From Thiomicrorhabdus sp. zzn3 (GTDB lineage Bacteria; Pseudomonadota; Gammaproteobacteria; Thiomicrospirales; Thiomicrospiraceae), in assembly GCF_029767755.1 (NCBI RefSeq), contig NZ_JARUQS010000003.1, positions 106,840-170,839 of the forward strand: a DNA stretch of 64,000 nucleotides, in the 5' to 3' direction. Below the pieces are notes generated by a model. That model had not been told where the DNA came from, ran no database searches, and saw only the letters and a list, made by a program, of their open reading frames with translations. Position 1 is the first letter of the stretch; every line of letters begins with the position of its first letter. Of the stretch, positions 17,738 to 26,144 are shown piece after piece. The position numbers and the translations under genes were made by a program.

Positions 17738-17791
17738 TAAAGGCGCTCCTGTTCGAGGACAAAATGATTTGGGGAATTCGGGGAAGGATAT

Positions 17792-17866
17792 TGGCAGGGC
17801 TGGCAGGATTCGAACCTGCGGTACACTGGATCAAAACCAGATGCCTTACCGCTTGGCTACAGCCCT
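17792..17866 (-). tRNA. tRNA-Gln (anticodon TTG)
   Basis: Read on the minus strand, a seven-base acceptor stem (AGGGCTG/CAGCCCT) encloses D-arm GCCAAGCGGTAAGGC and an anticodon stem CTGG/CCAG with loop TTTTGAT, giving anticodon TTG. A T-arm GCAGGTTCGAATCCTGC follows. Discriminator G and an encoded CCA end the gene. The tRNA-Gln next to prs is a conserved gammaproteobacterial arrangement. Confidence 0.96.
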
Positions 17867-18000
17867 GTAATATCGGTGTCGTTAAAGACAGGTGCGTATT
17901 ATCCATTTATTTTCAAAAAAGACAAGAGAAATTTTACTTTTTCTTTACAAAATTTCGTCCACAATCCCTTTTCTTCCACATTTATTATTTCACTTGCTAT

Positions 18001-19842
18001 TTAACGGATAAACTCACCCGCTTGCAAACGTTTAATAAGTGACTGATATCTCGAATCATTTGCAAAGCGCTCTTGATATTTTGCCCACAACTGCGTCGCC
18101 TGATCCGTGTTACCCTGTTTCCACAAAGTGGCGACTAAATGCATCACCACCTCTTCATCCAAGCGCTTGGCCAACGCTTTTCTTAAATATGATTCCGCTT
18201 CTGCATACGCCTTCTTCTGGTAAAACAGCCAGCCCATGCTATCCAAAATATAATAACTGTCTGGAGCCAACCTTAAGGCGCGCTTTAGCAAAACCTCCGC
18301 TTCATCCAGCTCAATTCCTTGCTCGGCGTAATAATAGCCCAGAGCATTCAACGCATCCAATTCATTCGGATTTATCGCCAACACACGCTTTAAAGTCTGC
18401 ACATACTCATTGAAGCGCCGGGTGTCATAAAGCAGAATGGATTGCGACAACAGCAAATCCACACTCTCCGGAGCCAGTTGGATTGCCTGCTGGTTCATTT
18501 CTATCGCGTTTTCCAAACGGTTTGAGGCCCGATAAAAAATCGCTTTAGCACGAAAGACCTTTAACTTAACCTCATCATTACTCAGCTCAATCTCGTCAAC
18601 CGCATTAAGTGCACTTTCCAACCCCTGACGAGAGAACAATATTTCCGCTCTATGAAGTTGAGCATCGACTTGATAGGGAGCCACCTTAACCCGTTCAAAG
18701 TAATCCAGCGCTTTTTGCAGTTCCCCCTTACCCTGACTCAACACACCTAAATAATAGTAACCAACCGATTCATACGCCGGCTGCGAAACAATCTGATTCA
18801 GATTTTGTTCTGCCGGCTCTAATTCATTCAACTCCATCTGCAGCAGAGCCAATGAAAGCCGAGACGTTGTCGCATCCGGATTGGCTTGCAGAATTTTGTC
18901 GTAACGCTGTTCTGCCTGTTGATAACGCTCCGCCCTCACCTCAAGGCGCGCCATCCGCTCCTGTACCAGCCAGTCTTGCGGATGCTCTTTTAAATAGGCT
19001 GCCAACCTATTCAAGCCCACTTCCGGAGTCTCTAATAACAAATAGACCTTAGACAGCAACTGATAAACTTGTGTCCGATAAAGGCTCTTCTGCTCAGCCT
19101 CTTTTTCTTGATCAAGTTGAGACAGGGCTTTTTCTAAAAACGCCATGGCCAAATCGGGCTGCTGATAATGGGCGGCTAAAAAACCTAAACCATAAGAGGC
19201 CTGCCACTCCTGCGGGTGCTGTTGAGCCACCTTTTTAAAAAAGGCCAAGCCGGCTTCGGGTTGCGCTGCTCGAACCACGCGTTGTGCCGCAGACAAAAGA
19301 TCATCCTGCAAACTACTTTCTGAAACCTGACGATAACGCTGCCACTGCTCAAATGCTTGCTGCCATTTTCCCTGGCGCAACGACATCAGATAAGCCGCAC
19401 GCCAAGGAGTCGGTTTTTGCGGAGCCACCGCCAGCCACAACTGCGTTGCCTGATCAATACTGCGCTCATCATAGGTCGCCATGGAAAGCTCAAACACCCT
19501 TTGCGCCAGCTCTGGATCGCGTGTTTTTTGTGCTAATGGATAGAGTGTATTAAAAGCGTCGCCTGCCAAGCCCTTTTCAGCCATCACCTCTGCAGCCAAC
19601 ACTTGAAATAGAAGCTGGGTTTGCCCGTTTGATTCCGAGGCAACCATAGAAATAATCGGGGGGCTTTCATCGCCTGTGTTCGCCTCTTGGTCCGGCTGTG
19701 GTTTTAAAGCGGTACAGCCGGTCACACCACTCAGTACAAACAAACCGAGCAGAGTCAAACGATAAAATGAAAAAGATCCGCCTTTATTGAGGCTCACGGC
19801 GCGGGAAATTCGATTCATCAAAGTGCGACTATTCAAATACAT
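18001..19842 (-). CDS. TPR-repeat lipoprotein
   Basis: A 613-residue protein. An N-terminal hydrophobic segment ends in lipobox VTGC (Cys43), indicating an outer-membrane or periplasmic lipoprotein. About ten tetratricopeptide repeats follow through to the C-terminus, for example LDALNALGYYYAEQGIELDEAEVLLKRAL and YYILDSMGWLFYQKKAYAEAESYLRKAL. It corresponds in position and layout to the TPR lipoprotein beside hemA in Pseudomonas (PA4667-like); the role is probably as a scaffold at the envelope. A later ATG (residue 9) would give a more normal leader length. lolB and ispE, usual neighbours, are missing between this gene and the tRNA. Confidence 0.8.
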   Translation of the reverse strand: MYLNSRTLMNRISRAVSLNKGGSFSFYRLTLLGLFVLSGVTGCTALKPQPDQEANTGDESPPIISMVASESNGQTQLLFQVLAAEVMAEKGLAGDAFNTLYPLAQKTRDPELAQRVFELSMATYDERSIDQATQLWLAVAPQKPTPWRAAYLMSLRQGKWQQAFEQWQRYRQVSESSLQDDLLSAAQRVVRAAQPEAGLAFFKKVAQQHPQEWQASYGLGFLAAHYQQPDLAMAFLEKALSQLDQEKEAEQKSLYRTQVYQLLSKVYLLLETPEVGLNRLAAYLKEHPQDWLVQERMARLEVRAERYQQAEQRYDKILQANPDATTSRLSLALLQMELNELEPAEQNLNQIVSQPAYESVGYYYLGVLSQGKGELQKALDYFERVKVAPYQVDAQLHRAEILFSRQGLESALNAVDEIELSNDEVKLKVFRAKAIFYRASNRLENAIEMNQQAIQLAPESVDLLLSQSILLYDTRRFNEYVQTLKRVLAINPNELDALNALGYYYAEQGIELDEAEVLLKRALRLAPDSYYILDSMGWLFYQKKAYAEAESYLRKALAKRLDEEVVMHLVATLWKQGNTDQATQLWAKYQERFANDSRYQSLIKRLQAGEFIR

Positions 19843-20091
19843 TAATTAAGAGTTCCTATTCCACCCGTAACATGTTCATATCAAGTCATGCCATTACGAG
19901 CTTGCGCTTTATTCTTCAATCCAAAAACACTCTCTTGCAAACACCAAAACAAGAAGAGGAAAGTGCGCGGCTTACGTGGCCACAGAAGAGGCAAAACCAC
20001 ACAAAAACTTGCAATTAACCCAATAATTTAGCAGAATTACGCCTCTTTGGTTGCAATTCATCTGAACTTCGACACGGTACACCACACGATT

Positions 20092-21360
20092 ATGAACCTA
20101 CTGACTCTCGGCGTGAATCATGAGACGGCCCCGGTCGACATTCGTGAAACCGTTTCATTTTCTTCAGAACGAGCCTTGGAGGCGATCTCTGAGCTGAAGC
20201 GCCATCAGTACGTATCAGAGTGTATCATCTTATCGACTTGCAACCGAACCGAAATTTATTGCACGCTCAAATCTGCGGATGCAGAAAACGCGATTTTAGA
20301 CTGGCTACACCAGTTCTTCGCACTGCCGGAAAAGACACTCATCCCCTATCTCTACAAACACCAAAATCAAAAGGCCGTCACTCATATTATGCGTGTCGCC
20401 AGCGGATTGAACTCTTTGGTATTGGGTGAGCCGCAGATTTTTGGCCAAATTAAGGACGCCTACAACCTGGCGCACAAAGCGGACAGCGTTCACCACACCC
20501 TGGAAAACCTGTTCCAGCATATTTTCCGCACCGTTAAGCAGGTGCGTACTGACACGGCTATCGGCTCCAGCCCGGTCTCAGTGGCTTTTTCTGCGGTAAC
20601 ACTATCCAAACAGTTTTTTGGTGATCTCTCCGAGCAAACCGCTCTGCTACTCGGTGCAGGGGAAACCATTGAACTGGTCGCCCGCCACCTGAAAGAGAAT
20701 CATATCGGCAAGCTGATCATTGCCAACCGCACACTCGAACGTGCGCATAATCTGGCAGAATCTCTTGGCGGTTATGCCATTGAACTTGCGGAGATCGACA
20801 GCCATCTGCACGAAGCAGACATCGTCATTGGCTCAACCGGCAGCCCAACGGCCATTTTGCGCAAACCGCAAGTGGAACAGGCTTTGAAACGTCGCAAGAA
20901 CCGCCCGATGTTTATGGTCGATATCGCCGTGCCGCGTGACATTGAAGCGAGCATTGACGAACTGGAAGATGTCTATTTATACACGGTCGACGATTTGCAC
21001 GAAATCATTGAAGATAACAAGCAATCGCGTCAAAGCGCCGCGCAGGAAGCGGAAGAGATCATTTCCGTGCAGAGTGAAAACTTTATGGCCCAATTTCATG
21101 CCATTCAGGAAGTCAATCCGCTGATTCAAACTTTCCGTCAGCACTGCCTGGAAATCAAAGAACAGGCTTTGCAGCAGGCCTTACACCAACTTGATAATGG
21201 CGCTCAACCTGAAGAAGTGATCAAAAAGCTCGCTAATCAACTAACCAACAAACTGCTGCATAACCCAACCAAGCAGCTGCATCAAGCCGGCCTGGCTGGG
21301 CAGCACCAACTGATCGAATCAGCCAAAACGCTGCTGTTAAACGATTCTGAACAACCTTAG
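20092..21360 (+). CDS. hemA: glutamyl-tRNA reductase
   Basis: HemA reduces Glu-tRNA to glutamate-1-semialdehyde, the first step of C5 haem synthesis. From the ATG at 20092 it has 422 residues. The start MNLLTLGVNHETAPVDIRE is canonical, with catalytic Cys50 in LSTCNRTE, then GLNSLVLGEPQIFGQIK, a Rossmann NADPH domain (LLGAGETIELVARHL) and the helical dimerisation domain. The frame extends 45 bases upstream, but the extra residues do not fit the family. It is divergent from the TPR lipoprotein and starts the hemA-prfA-prmC run. Confidence 0.96.
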   Translation: MNLLTLGVNHETAPVDIRETVSFSSERALEAISELKRHQYVSECIILSTCNRTEIYCTLKSADAENAILDWLHQFFALPEKTLIPYLYKHQNQKAVTHIMRVASGLNSLVLGEPQIFGQIKDAYNLAHKADSVHHTLENLFQHIFRTVKQVRTDTAIGSSPVSVAFSAVTLSKQFFGDLSEQTALLLGAGETIELVARHLKENHIGKLIIANRTLERAHNLAESLGGYAIELAEIDSHLHEADIVIGSTGSPTAILRKPQVEQALKRRKNRPMFMVDIAVPRDIEASIDELEDVYLYTVDDLHEIIEDNKQSRQSAAQEAEEIISVQSENFMAQFHAIQEVNPLIQTFRQHCLEIKEQALQQALHQLDNGAQPEEVIKKLANQLTNKLLHNPTKQLHQAGLAGQHQLIESAKTLLLNDSEQP

Positions 21361-21413
21361 TTAAACCTTAAGGCGGTGCCAATTGGCATCGCCCCTCTTT
21401 TTTGAGTATTCCC

Positions 21414-22502
21414 GTGAAAGATTCAATTCGTAGTAAACTGCAAAACCTAGTGGAAAGACTGGATGAGGTCAACGCATTGATCTCCGATCCTGAGATTATC
21501 AGCGACCAGAACAAATTCCGTGCCCTGACCAAAGAACACGCTCAGCTGACGCCAGTGGTCGAGACATTTAACGCCTTTCAAAGCGCCGAATCTGATCTTG
21601 AAGAGGCTAAAGAGATGATAGGATCGGGCGATCCTGAGTTGAAAGAAATGGCTCAGGAAGAATTACCTGAACTGGAAAAACAGATCGAGGGATATGAAGT
21701 CGAACTGCAAAAAATGCTGTTGCCGCGCGATCCAAACGACGATGCCAACATCTTCTTGGAAATTCGTGCCGGAACCGGCGGAGATGAAGCCGCGATTTTT
21801 GCCGGCGACCTGTTCCGCATGTACAGCCGTTATGCGGAAAAAATGCGCTGGCAGGTTGAGGTGATTAACTCTCATGAAGGTGAACACGGTGGCTACAAAG
21901 AGATCATTGCCCGCATTATCGGTGACGGTGCTTACTCACGCCTTAAATTTGAATCCGGCGCGCATCGCGTGCAGCGTGTCCCTGCCACCGAAACCCAGGG
22001 CCGCGTGCATACCTCGGCCGCCACCGTGGTGATCATGCCGGAAGCCGCGGAACTGGAAGAGATCGAACTGAATCCGGCCGATCTAAAAGTGGATACCTTC
22101 CGTGCCTCCGGTGCCGGTGGGCAGCACGTGAACAAAACCGACTCCGCCATTCGTATCACTCACCTGCCAACCGGTACCGTAGTGGAATGCCAGGATGAAC
22201 GTTCGCAACACAAAAACCGCGCACGCGCCATGTCCCTGCTGGCAGCCAGAATTAACGACACCCAGCGCCAAGTGCAGCAACAGGAGATTGCCCAGGAACG
22301 TAAAAGCTTGGTGGGCAGCGGAGACCGCTCGGAACGGATTCGTACCTATAATTACCCTCAGGGACGCGTGACCGATCACCGTATCAACCTCACCCTGTAC
22401 AAACTGGATGAAGTCATGGCCGGTGCTTTAGAGCAGGTCATTGACCCTCTAGTCAATGAATATCAGGCTGAACAGCTTGCTGCGCTGAGCGCAGAAAGCT
22501 AA
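21414..22502 (+). CDS. prfA: peptide chain release factor 1
   Basis: RF1 releases the peptide at UAA and UAG codons. Start at GTG 21414 gives [12 protein letters not shown], the family N-terminus, and 362 residues; an in-frame TTG at 21402 is the alternative. The stop-codon reading motif PAT appears in [10 protein letters not shown], and the GGQ loop in [18 protein letters not shown]; its Gln is methylated by PrmC, encoded next. It follows hemA by 53 bases, a classical gammaproteobacterial operon. Confidence 0.96.
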   Translation: MKDSIRSKLQNLVERLDEVNALISDPEIISDQNKFRALTKEHAQLTPVVETFNAFQSAESDLEEAKEMIGSGDPELKEMAQEELPELEKQIEGYEVELQKMLLPRDPNDDANIFLEIRAGTGGDEAAIFAGDLFRMYSRYAEKMRWQVEVINSHEGEHGGYKEIIARIIGDGAYSRLKFESGAHRVQRVPATETQGRVHTSAATVVIMPEAAELEEIELNPADLKVDTFRASGAGGQHVNKTDSAIRITHLPTGTVVECQDERSQHKNRARAMSLLAARINDTQRQVQQQEIAQERKSLVGSGDRSERIRTYNYPQGRVTDHRINLTLYKLDEVMAGALEQVIDPLVNEYQAEQLAALSAES

Positions 22503-22525
22503 GCAACCGATACCATACCGGGACA

Positions 22526-23455
22526 ATGAAACCGAATTCGGAAGACAAGGCGGCCGGCACCATTGAGCAGACTCTCAAGTCTGCCCGATCACGCTTAACA
22601 GACAGCCAAATCAGTGACAGCCCGGGATTGGATGCCGAGCTGTTACTGGCGCATTGTCTGCAAACCTCCCGCACCTATCTGTTTACCTGGCCTGAAATAG
22701 AGTTGAACGAATCTCAGCAGGCCTGCTTCAATAGCTTGCTGCAGAAGCGATTGCAAGGTCATCCGATTGCACACCTAACCGGAGAACGTGAATTTTGGGG
22801 ATTATCCCTTAAGGTCACCCCCGACACCCTGATTCCACGACCGGATACCGAAATTCTGGTGGAAACCGCTCTGCAAAAAATTGAGCAACTTCAACAAACT
22901 GAGCAGGCCTGTTCCGATTGCCGCCCGCCTTCACCGATTCGCTTGCTGGACCTAGGCACCGGCACCGGTGCAATCGCCTTGGCCCTGAAACAGGAATGCC
23001 CGCAATGCGACGTCACCGCCTTGGACCAAAGTGGCGCCGCACTTGAAGTGGCCCGGTACAATGCGCAGATTCACAACCTTTCCATTCGTTTTTTAAAGAG
23101 CGACTGGTTTTCCGTGTTGGATGCCAATAAACGCTTTTCCGTAATCGTCTCCAATCCGCCGTACATTGAAAATAACGATCCGCATTTACAGCAGGGAGAT
23201 GTCCGTTTCGACCCGATCAGCGCCCTCACCTCTGGTGAAGATGGACTGCAAGACCTAAAATTCATTATTCAACAGGCCTGGTCGTTTTTACAGCCTGACG
23301 GCTGGCTGTTAGTTGAACACGGTTACAATCAAGCCGAAGCAGTCAGTGCGCTGTTCCAGCAGCGCGGTTATCAACAGATTGAAAACCGCTGTGACTATGG
23401 CGGCAATCCGCGGATTACCTTCGGGCAAAAACCGTGCACTTCCCAAACTGGATAA
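22526..23455 (+). CDS. prmC: release factor glutamine methyltransferase
   Basis: PrmC methylates the GGQ glutamine of RF1 and RF2. The 309-residue protein has an N-terminal helical domain, the SAM motif LDLGTGTGAIAL (141-152) and the substrate-binding NPPY at 210-213. Relative to the family, the stretch around 120-135 (LQQTEQACSDCRPPSP) is a small insertion. Three CAGGCCTG copies (22718, 22904, 23273) fall within this one gene, encoding QQAC, EQAC and QQAW; one sits in the insertion. It follows prfA by 23 bases, its usual place. Confidence 0.95.
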   Translation: MKPNSEDKAAGTIEQTLKSARSRLTDSQISDSPGLDAELLLAHCLQTSRTYLFTWPEIELNESQQACFNSLLQKRLQGHPIAHLTGEREFWGLSLKVTPDTLIPRPDTEILVETALQKIEQLQQTEQACSDCRPPSPIRLLDLGTGTGAIALALKQECPQCDVTALDQSGAALEVARYNAQIHNLSIRFLKSDWFSVLDANKRFSVIVSNPPYIENNDPHLQQGDVRFDPISALTSGEDGLQDLKFIIQQAWSFLQPDGWLLVEHGYNQAEAVSALFQQRGYQQIENRCDYGGNPRITFGQKPCTSQTG

Positions 23456-23503
23456 CCCAAACGGAATACCCCCCAACTGAATCAATCAAAAGGAATCGAT
23501 TTC

Positions 23504-24277
23504 ATGACCGATCTCGCGAACCAGCCCGAACTGAATGACGAAGAGCTTTCCCGTTACAGTCGCCAGATATTGCTGCCTGAAGTCGATTATGAGGGACAGC
23601 TTACCTTGGCACGTTCACATGCCGTTATTTTCGGCCTGGGGGGGTTGGGTTCCCCCGCTTCACTCTATCTGGCCTCGGCCGGCATCGGCAAATTAACCCT
23701 GGTGGATTTTGACGAAGTGGACGACTCCAACCTGCAGCGTCAGATTGTGCACCGCGAAGAAAATATCGGTCAACCGAAAGTGACCTCCGCCAAGCAAAAC
23801 CTACAGGCTTTGAACCGTCATATTCAAATTGAAACCGTTGAGCACAAACCGGATGAAGCCCTAATGAAGACTTTGATTCACGGTGCCGATGTCATTCTGG
23901 ACTGTACCGACAATTTTGCCGCGCGCTTTGCGATTAACCGCGCCTGCCATGCAGCGCAAAAACCGCTGATTTCAGGCGCGGCAATTCGCTGGGAGGGACA
24001 ATTGAGCACCTACGACTTCCGTCAGCCGCAAAGCCCCTGCTACCAGTGTCTGTATAAAGAAGAAAACGGGGTCGAACTGACCTGTAGCCGTAACGGGGTG
24101 TTATCCCCGGTGGTCGGCATGATTGGTTCCATGCAAGCGATCGAGGCGATTAAAGCCCTGCTGAATTTGCCAACGCTGACCGGCAAGCTGATGATTGTTG
24201 ACGCCTATACAATGCATATTCGTACCTTGAATCTAAAGAAAGATCCGCAGTGTCAACAGTGCTCAGCGGCTGAATAA
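23504..24277 (+). CDS. moeB: ThiF/MoeB-family adenylyltransferase
   Basis: A 257-residue E1-like enzyme that adenylates the C-terminal Gly-Gly of a ubiquitin-like sulfur carrier (MoaD or ThiS). The nucleotide loop is GLGGLGSP at 44-51, followed by DFDEVDDSNLQRQIVHRE, the DCTDNF motif, a zinc site from CYQCLY and CQQC, and TCSRNGVLSPVVG. There is no rhodanese domain, so it is the MoeB/ThiF form. MoeB is preferred because of the prmC-moeB adjacency in several gammaproteobacteria; ThiF cannot be excluded. Confidence 0.85.
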   Translation: MTDLANQPELNDEELSRYSRQILLPEVDYEGQLTLARSHAVIFGLGGLGSPASLYLASAGIGKLTLVDFDEVDDSNLQRQIVHREENIGQPKVTSAKQNLQALNRHIQIETVEHKPDEALMKTLIHGADVILDCTDNFAARFAINRACHAAQKPLISGAAIRWEGQLSTYDFRQPQSPCYQCLYKEENGVELTCSRNGVLSPVVGMIGSMQAIEAIKALLNLPTLTGKLMIVDAYTMHIRTLNLKKDPQCQQCSAAE

Positions 24278-24288
24278 ACATTGTTTAA

Positions 24289-24312
24289 AAACTGAACAGG
24301 CCTGGTCAGTTT
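24289..24312. terminator. palindrome containing CAGGCCTG between convergent genes
   Basis: AAACTGA (24289-24295) and TCAGTTT (24306-24312) flank A-CAGGCCTG-G, giving an almost perfect 24-base palindrome between moeB (+) and motB (-). Folding would need an unpaired centre, so its action as a bidirectional terminator is uncertain. It is also the fullest copy of the dispersed motif. Confidence 0.5.
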
Positions 24313-24347
24313 GACGAAACGATATTACTCTAAAAACCACACAGCCC

Positions 24348-25061
24348 TTAAGGAGCTGCGAACGGTTCGGTGATCTGACGTTTGTCGATTTTAATAATCA
24401 CACGTCGGTTCATAGAACGGCTGTAGGCGGAATCATTCGGCACTACCGGTTCGTTATCGGCATTGCCTTCGATTTTAATCAGGCGTTTATCCACCCCCAT
24501 GTAAATAAAGGTGCGAGCCACCGTGGCCGCGCGCGCGGCTGAAAGTTCCCAGTTGGAAGGGAACTGGAAATTATTGATCGGCAAGTCGTCCGTGTAGCCG
24601 GAAATCACCATCGGCTGACCGCGCCCCGCCAAACTCTCGCCTAACAACTCAAGCTGCTCACGTGTTTTATCACTGATGGTCGCACGCCCACTCTCAAAGA
24701 AACTGTCGGAACGCAAAGTGATTTTGGTGAACTCTTCATTGTCTTCGATGTTAATATCGCGCGGATTCACATTTTTTAGCGTATCGAAGATCTCTTGTTC
24801 CGTCACCGGCGGCTTCAGCTCCAACGGATTGAATTCCGTACCCGGCATGCTTGCCGTCTGTTCGATCATACTATCGGGTTCAGAAGCCTGCTCACCGATC
24901 AAACGATTCACAAAAATCTGCCTTTCATCCGGGTCCACAACCGCCAACAGCCACATCACCAGAAAGAAGACCATCAATACGGTCATCAAGTCGGCCAGGG
25001 CAATTTTCCAAGAACCACCGTGCGCCCCGCCGTCATCATGTCCTCCACGACGGCGTGCCAC
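24348..25061 (-). CDS. motB: flagellar stator protein MotB (OmpA-like)
   Basis: Start at GTG 25061, behind GGGAGGA, gives 237 residues; the longer frame to 25100 has no such site. One membrane helix follows the positive N-terminus, with the proton-carrying Asp24 in ALADLMTVLMVFFLVMWL. The C-terminal OmpA/MotB peptidoglycan-binding domain includes SGYTDDLPI, NWELSAARAATVARTF and SRSMNRRVII. With MotA it forms a proton-driven stator. The motAB pair stands alone, with no other flagellar or chemotaxis gene in the window. Confidence 0.9.
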   Translation of the reverse strand: MARRRGGHDDGGAHGGSWKIALADLMTVLMVFFLVMWLLAVVDPDERQIFVNRLIGEQASEPDSMIEQTASMPGTEFNPLELKPPVTEQEIFDTLKNVNPRDINIEDNEEFTKITLRSDSFFESGRATISDKTREQLELLGESLAGRGQPMVISGYTDDLPINNFQFPSNWELSAARAATVARTFIYMGVDKRLIKIEGNADNEPVVPNDSAYSRSMNRRVIIKIDKRQITEPFAAP

Positions 25062-25121
25062 TAGCCTATCCTCCCGGAAAACATGAGCGTAGACCAGCAA
25101 TCCCAGCTAAACATGAACCGG

Positions 25122-25964
25122 TTATTCATAATCATCTCGCGGTATTTCAAATTCGGGTGGAACACGCTGACGGCCAATTTCTACCGCCAAATTCGGCGAG
25201 ACGCCACTGGCAAACGCCTCCAGAAATGAAGCGGTCATTTCAAATAGCGAACGATCCTGACGAATCATGACTTCGACCGAATGCACAAACGGCGCAACGA
25301 CAGCAAACGCAAAAAACACCCCGGTTAAAGTTCCTACCAGTGCCGCTCCGATCGCCGTACCGATGGCCGCCACATCCATGTCGCCGCCTAACAGTTCCAT
25401 GGTAATAATCACCCCCAACACCGCAGCAACGATACCGAAACCTGGCAACCAATCCCCGACCTTGCCGGCCGCTTTCGGCACTTCCATCTGTGAATGGTAA
25501 ACATCATCGATTTGGTTAGCCAAATGATGTTCGAAATTCAGGCTTGCCGGAGGGTTTAACAACAAGTAACTGAAGTTGTCGATAATGAATTTTTTAAGAT
25601 CTTTATGTTTTAAAACTCTGGAGTAATGCATAAAAATCGGGCTATTTTCCGGGCTGACAATATGCTTTTCGAGCGCCAGCATGCCTGAGGAGCGTGACAG
25701 TCGCGCCAGCTCTTCCAGAAGGCCAAGAGTTTCTGCATAAAGTTCTTTGGTGACACGCTCTCCGGCAAAAAAGCGTCCCAGATAAGCCAAGGTACGCGTC
25801 CACACATAAACAGGAGTCGAAGCCAAAAAAGCACCTAATGAAATCCCCAAAATTACCACTAATTCCGAGGGGTGCCATAGAGCCATCAGGTTTCCGCCCA
25901 TTAAGGCGAAGCCACCTAAAAGACTGGCAAGAACAATGATAATTCCAATGGGTTTTGCAAACAT
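25122..25964 (-). CDS. motA: flagellar stator protein MotA
   Basis: A 280-residue protein with four predicted membrane helices and the large cytoplasmic loop. The conserved proline region GDWLPGFGIVAAVLGVIITM lies at the start of helix three, and VGTLTGVFFAFAVVAPF forms helix four. N-terminal MFAKPIGIIIVLASLLGGF fits the MotA/PomA family. It is upstream of motB by 60 bases. MotA/TolQ/ExbB relatives were considered, but the length, the loop and the MotB partner favour MotA. Confidence 0.93.
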   Translation of the reverse strand: MFAKPIGIIIVLASLLGGFALMGGNLMALWHPSELVVILGISLGAFLASTPVYVWTRTLAYLGRFFAGERVTKELYAETLGLLEELARLSRSSGMLALEKHIVSPENSPIFMHYSRVLKHKDLKKFIIDNFSYLLLNPPASLNFEHHLANQIDDVYHSQMEVPKAAGKVGDWLPGFGIVAAVLGVIITMELLGGDMDVAAIGTAIGAALVGTLTGVFFAFAVVAPFVHSVEVMIRQDRSLFEMTASFLEAFASGVSPNLAVEIGRQRVPPEFEIPRDDYE

Positions 25965-26144
25965 AGATCAGATCACTTTTGATTGACGGTTCCTACGCTC
26001 CCTGCCACAGAAAGCCCTTCAAAACTTGAATCGCGTTTCCGTTAACGGCATGGAGACAGATAATTTTATTATTTTTTATAACAGGGCTTAACCATATCAG
26101 ATCAACCCAGAACCTTTAAGCAATCCTTATACCAGCTTATTAAA

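Noticed and set aside
16787-17740. A 317-residue open frame on the plus strand opposite prs
   Set aside because: It lies wholly antisense to a clear prs gene, has no family features and no placed ribosome binding site. Similar long antisense frames opposite glyS, parE, ychF and miaB were dropped for the same reason.
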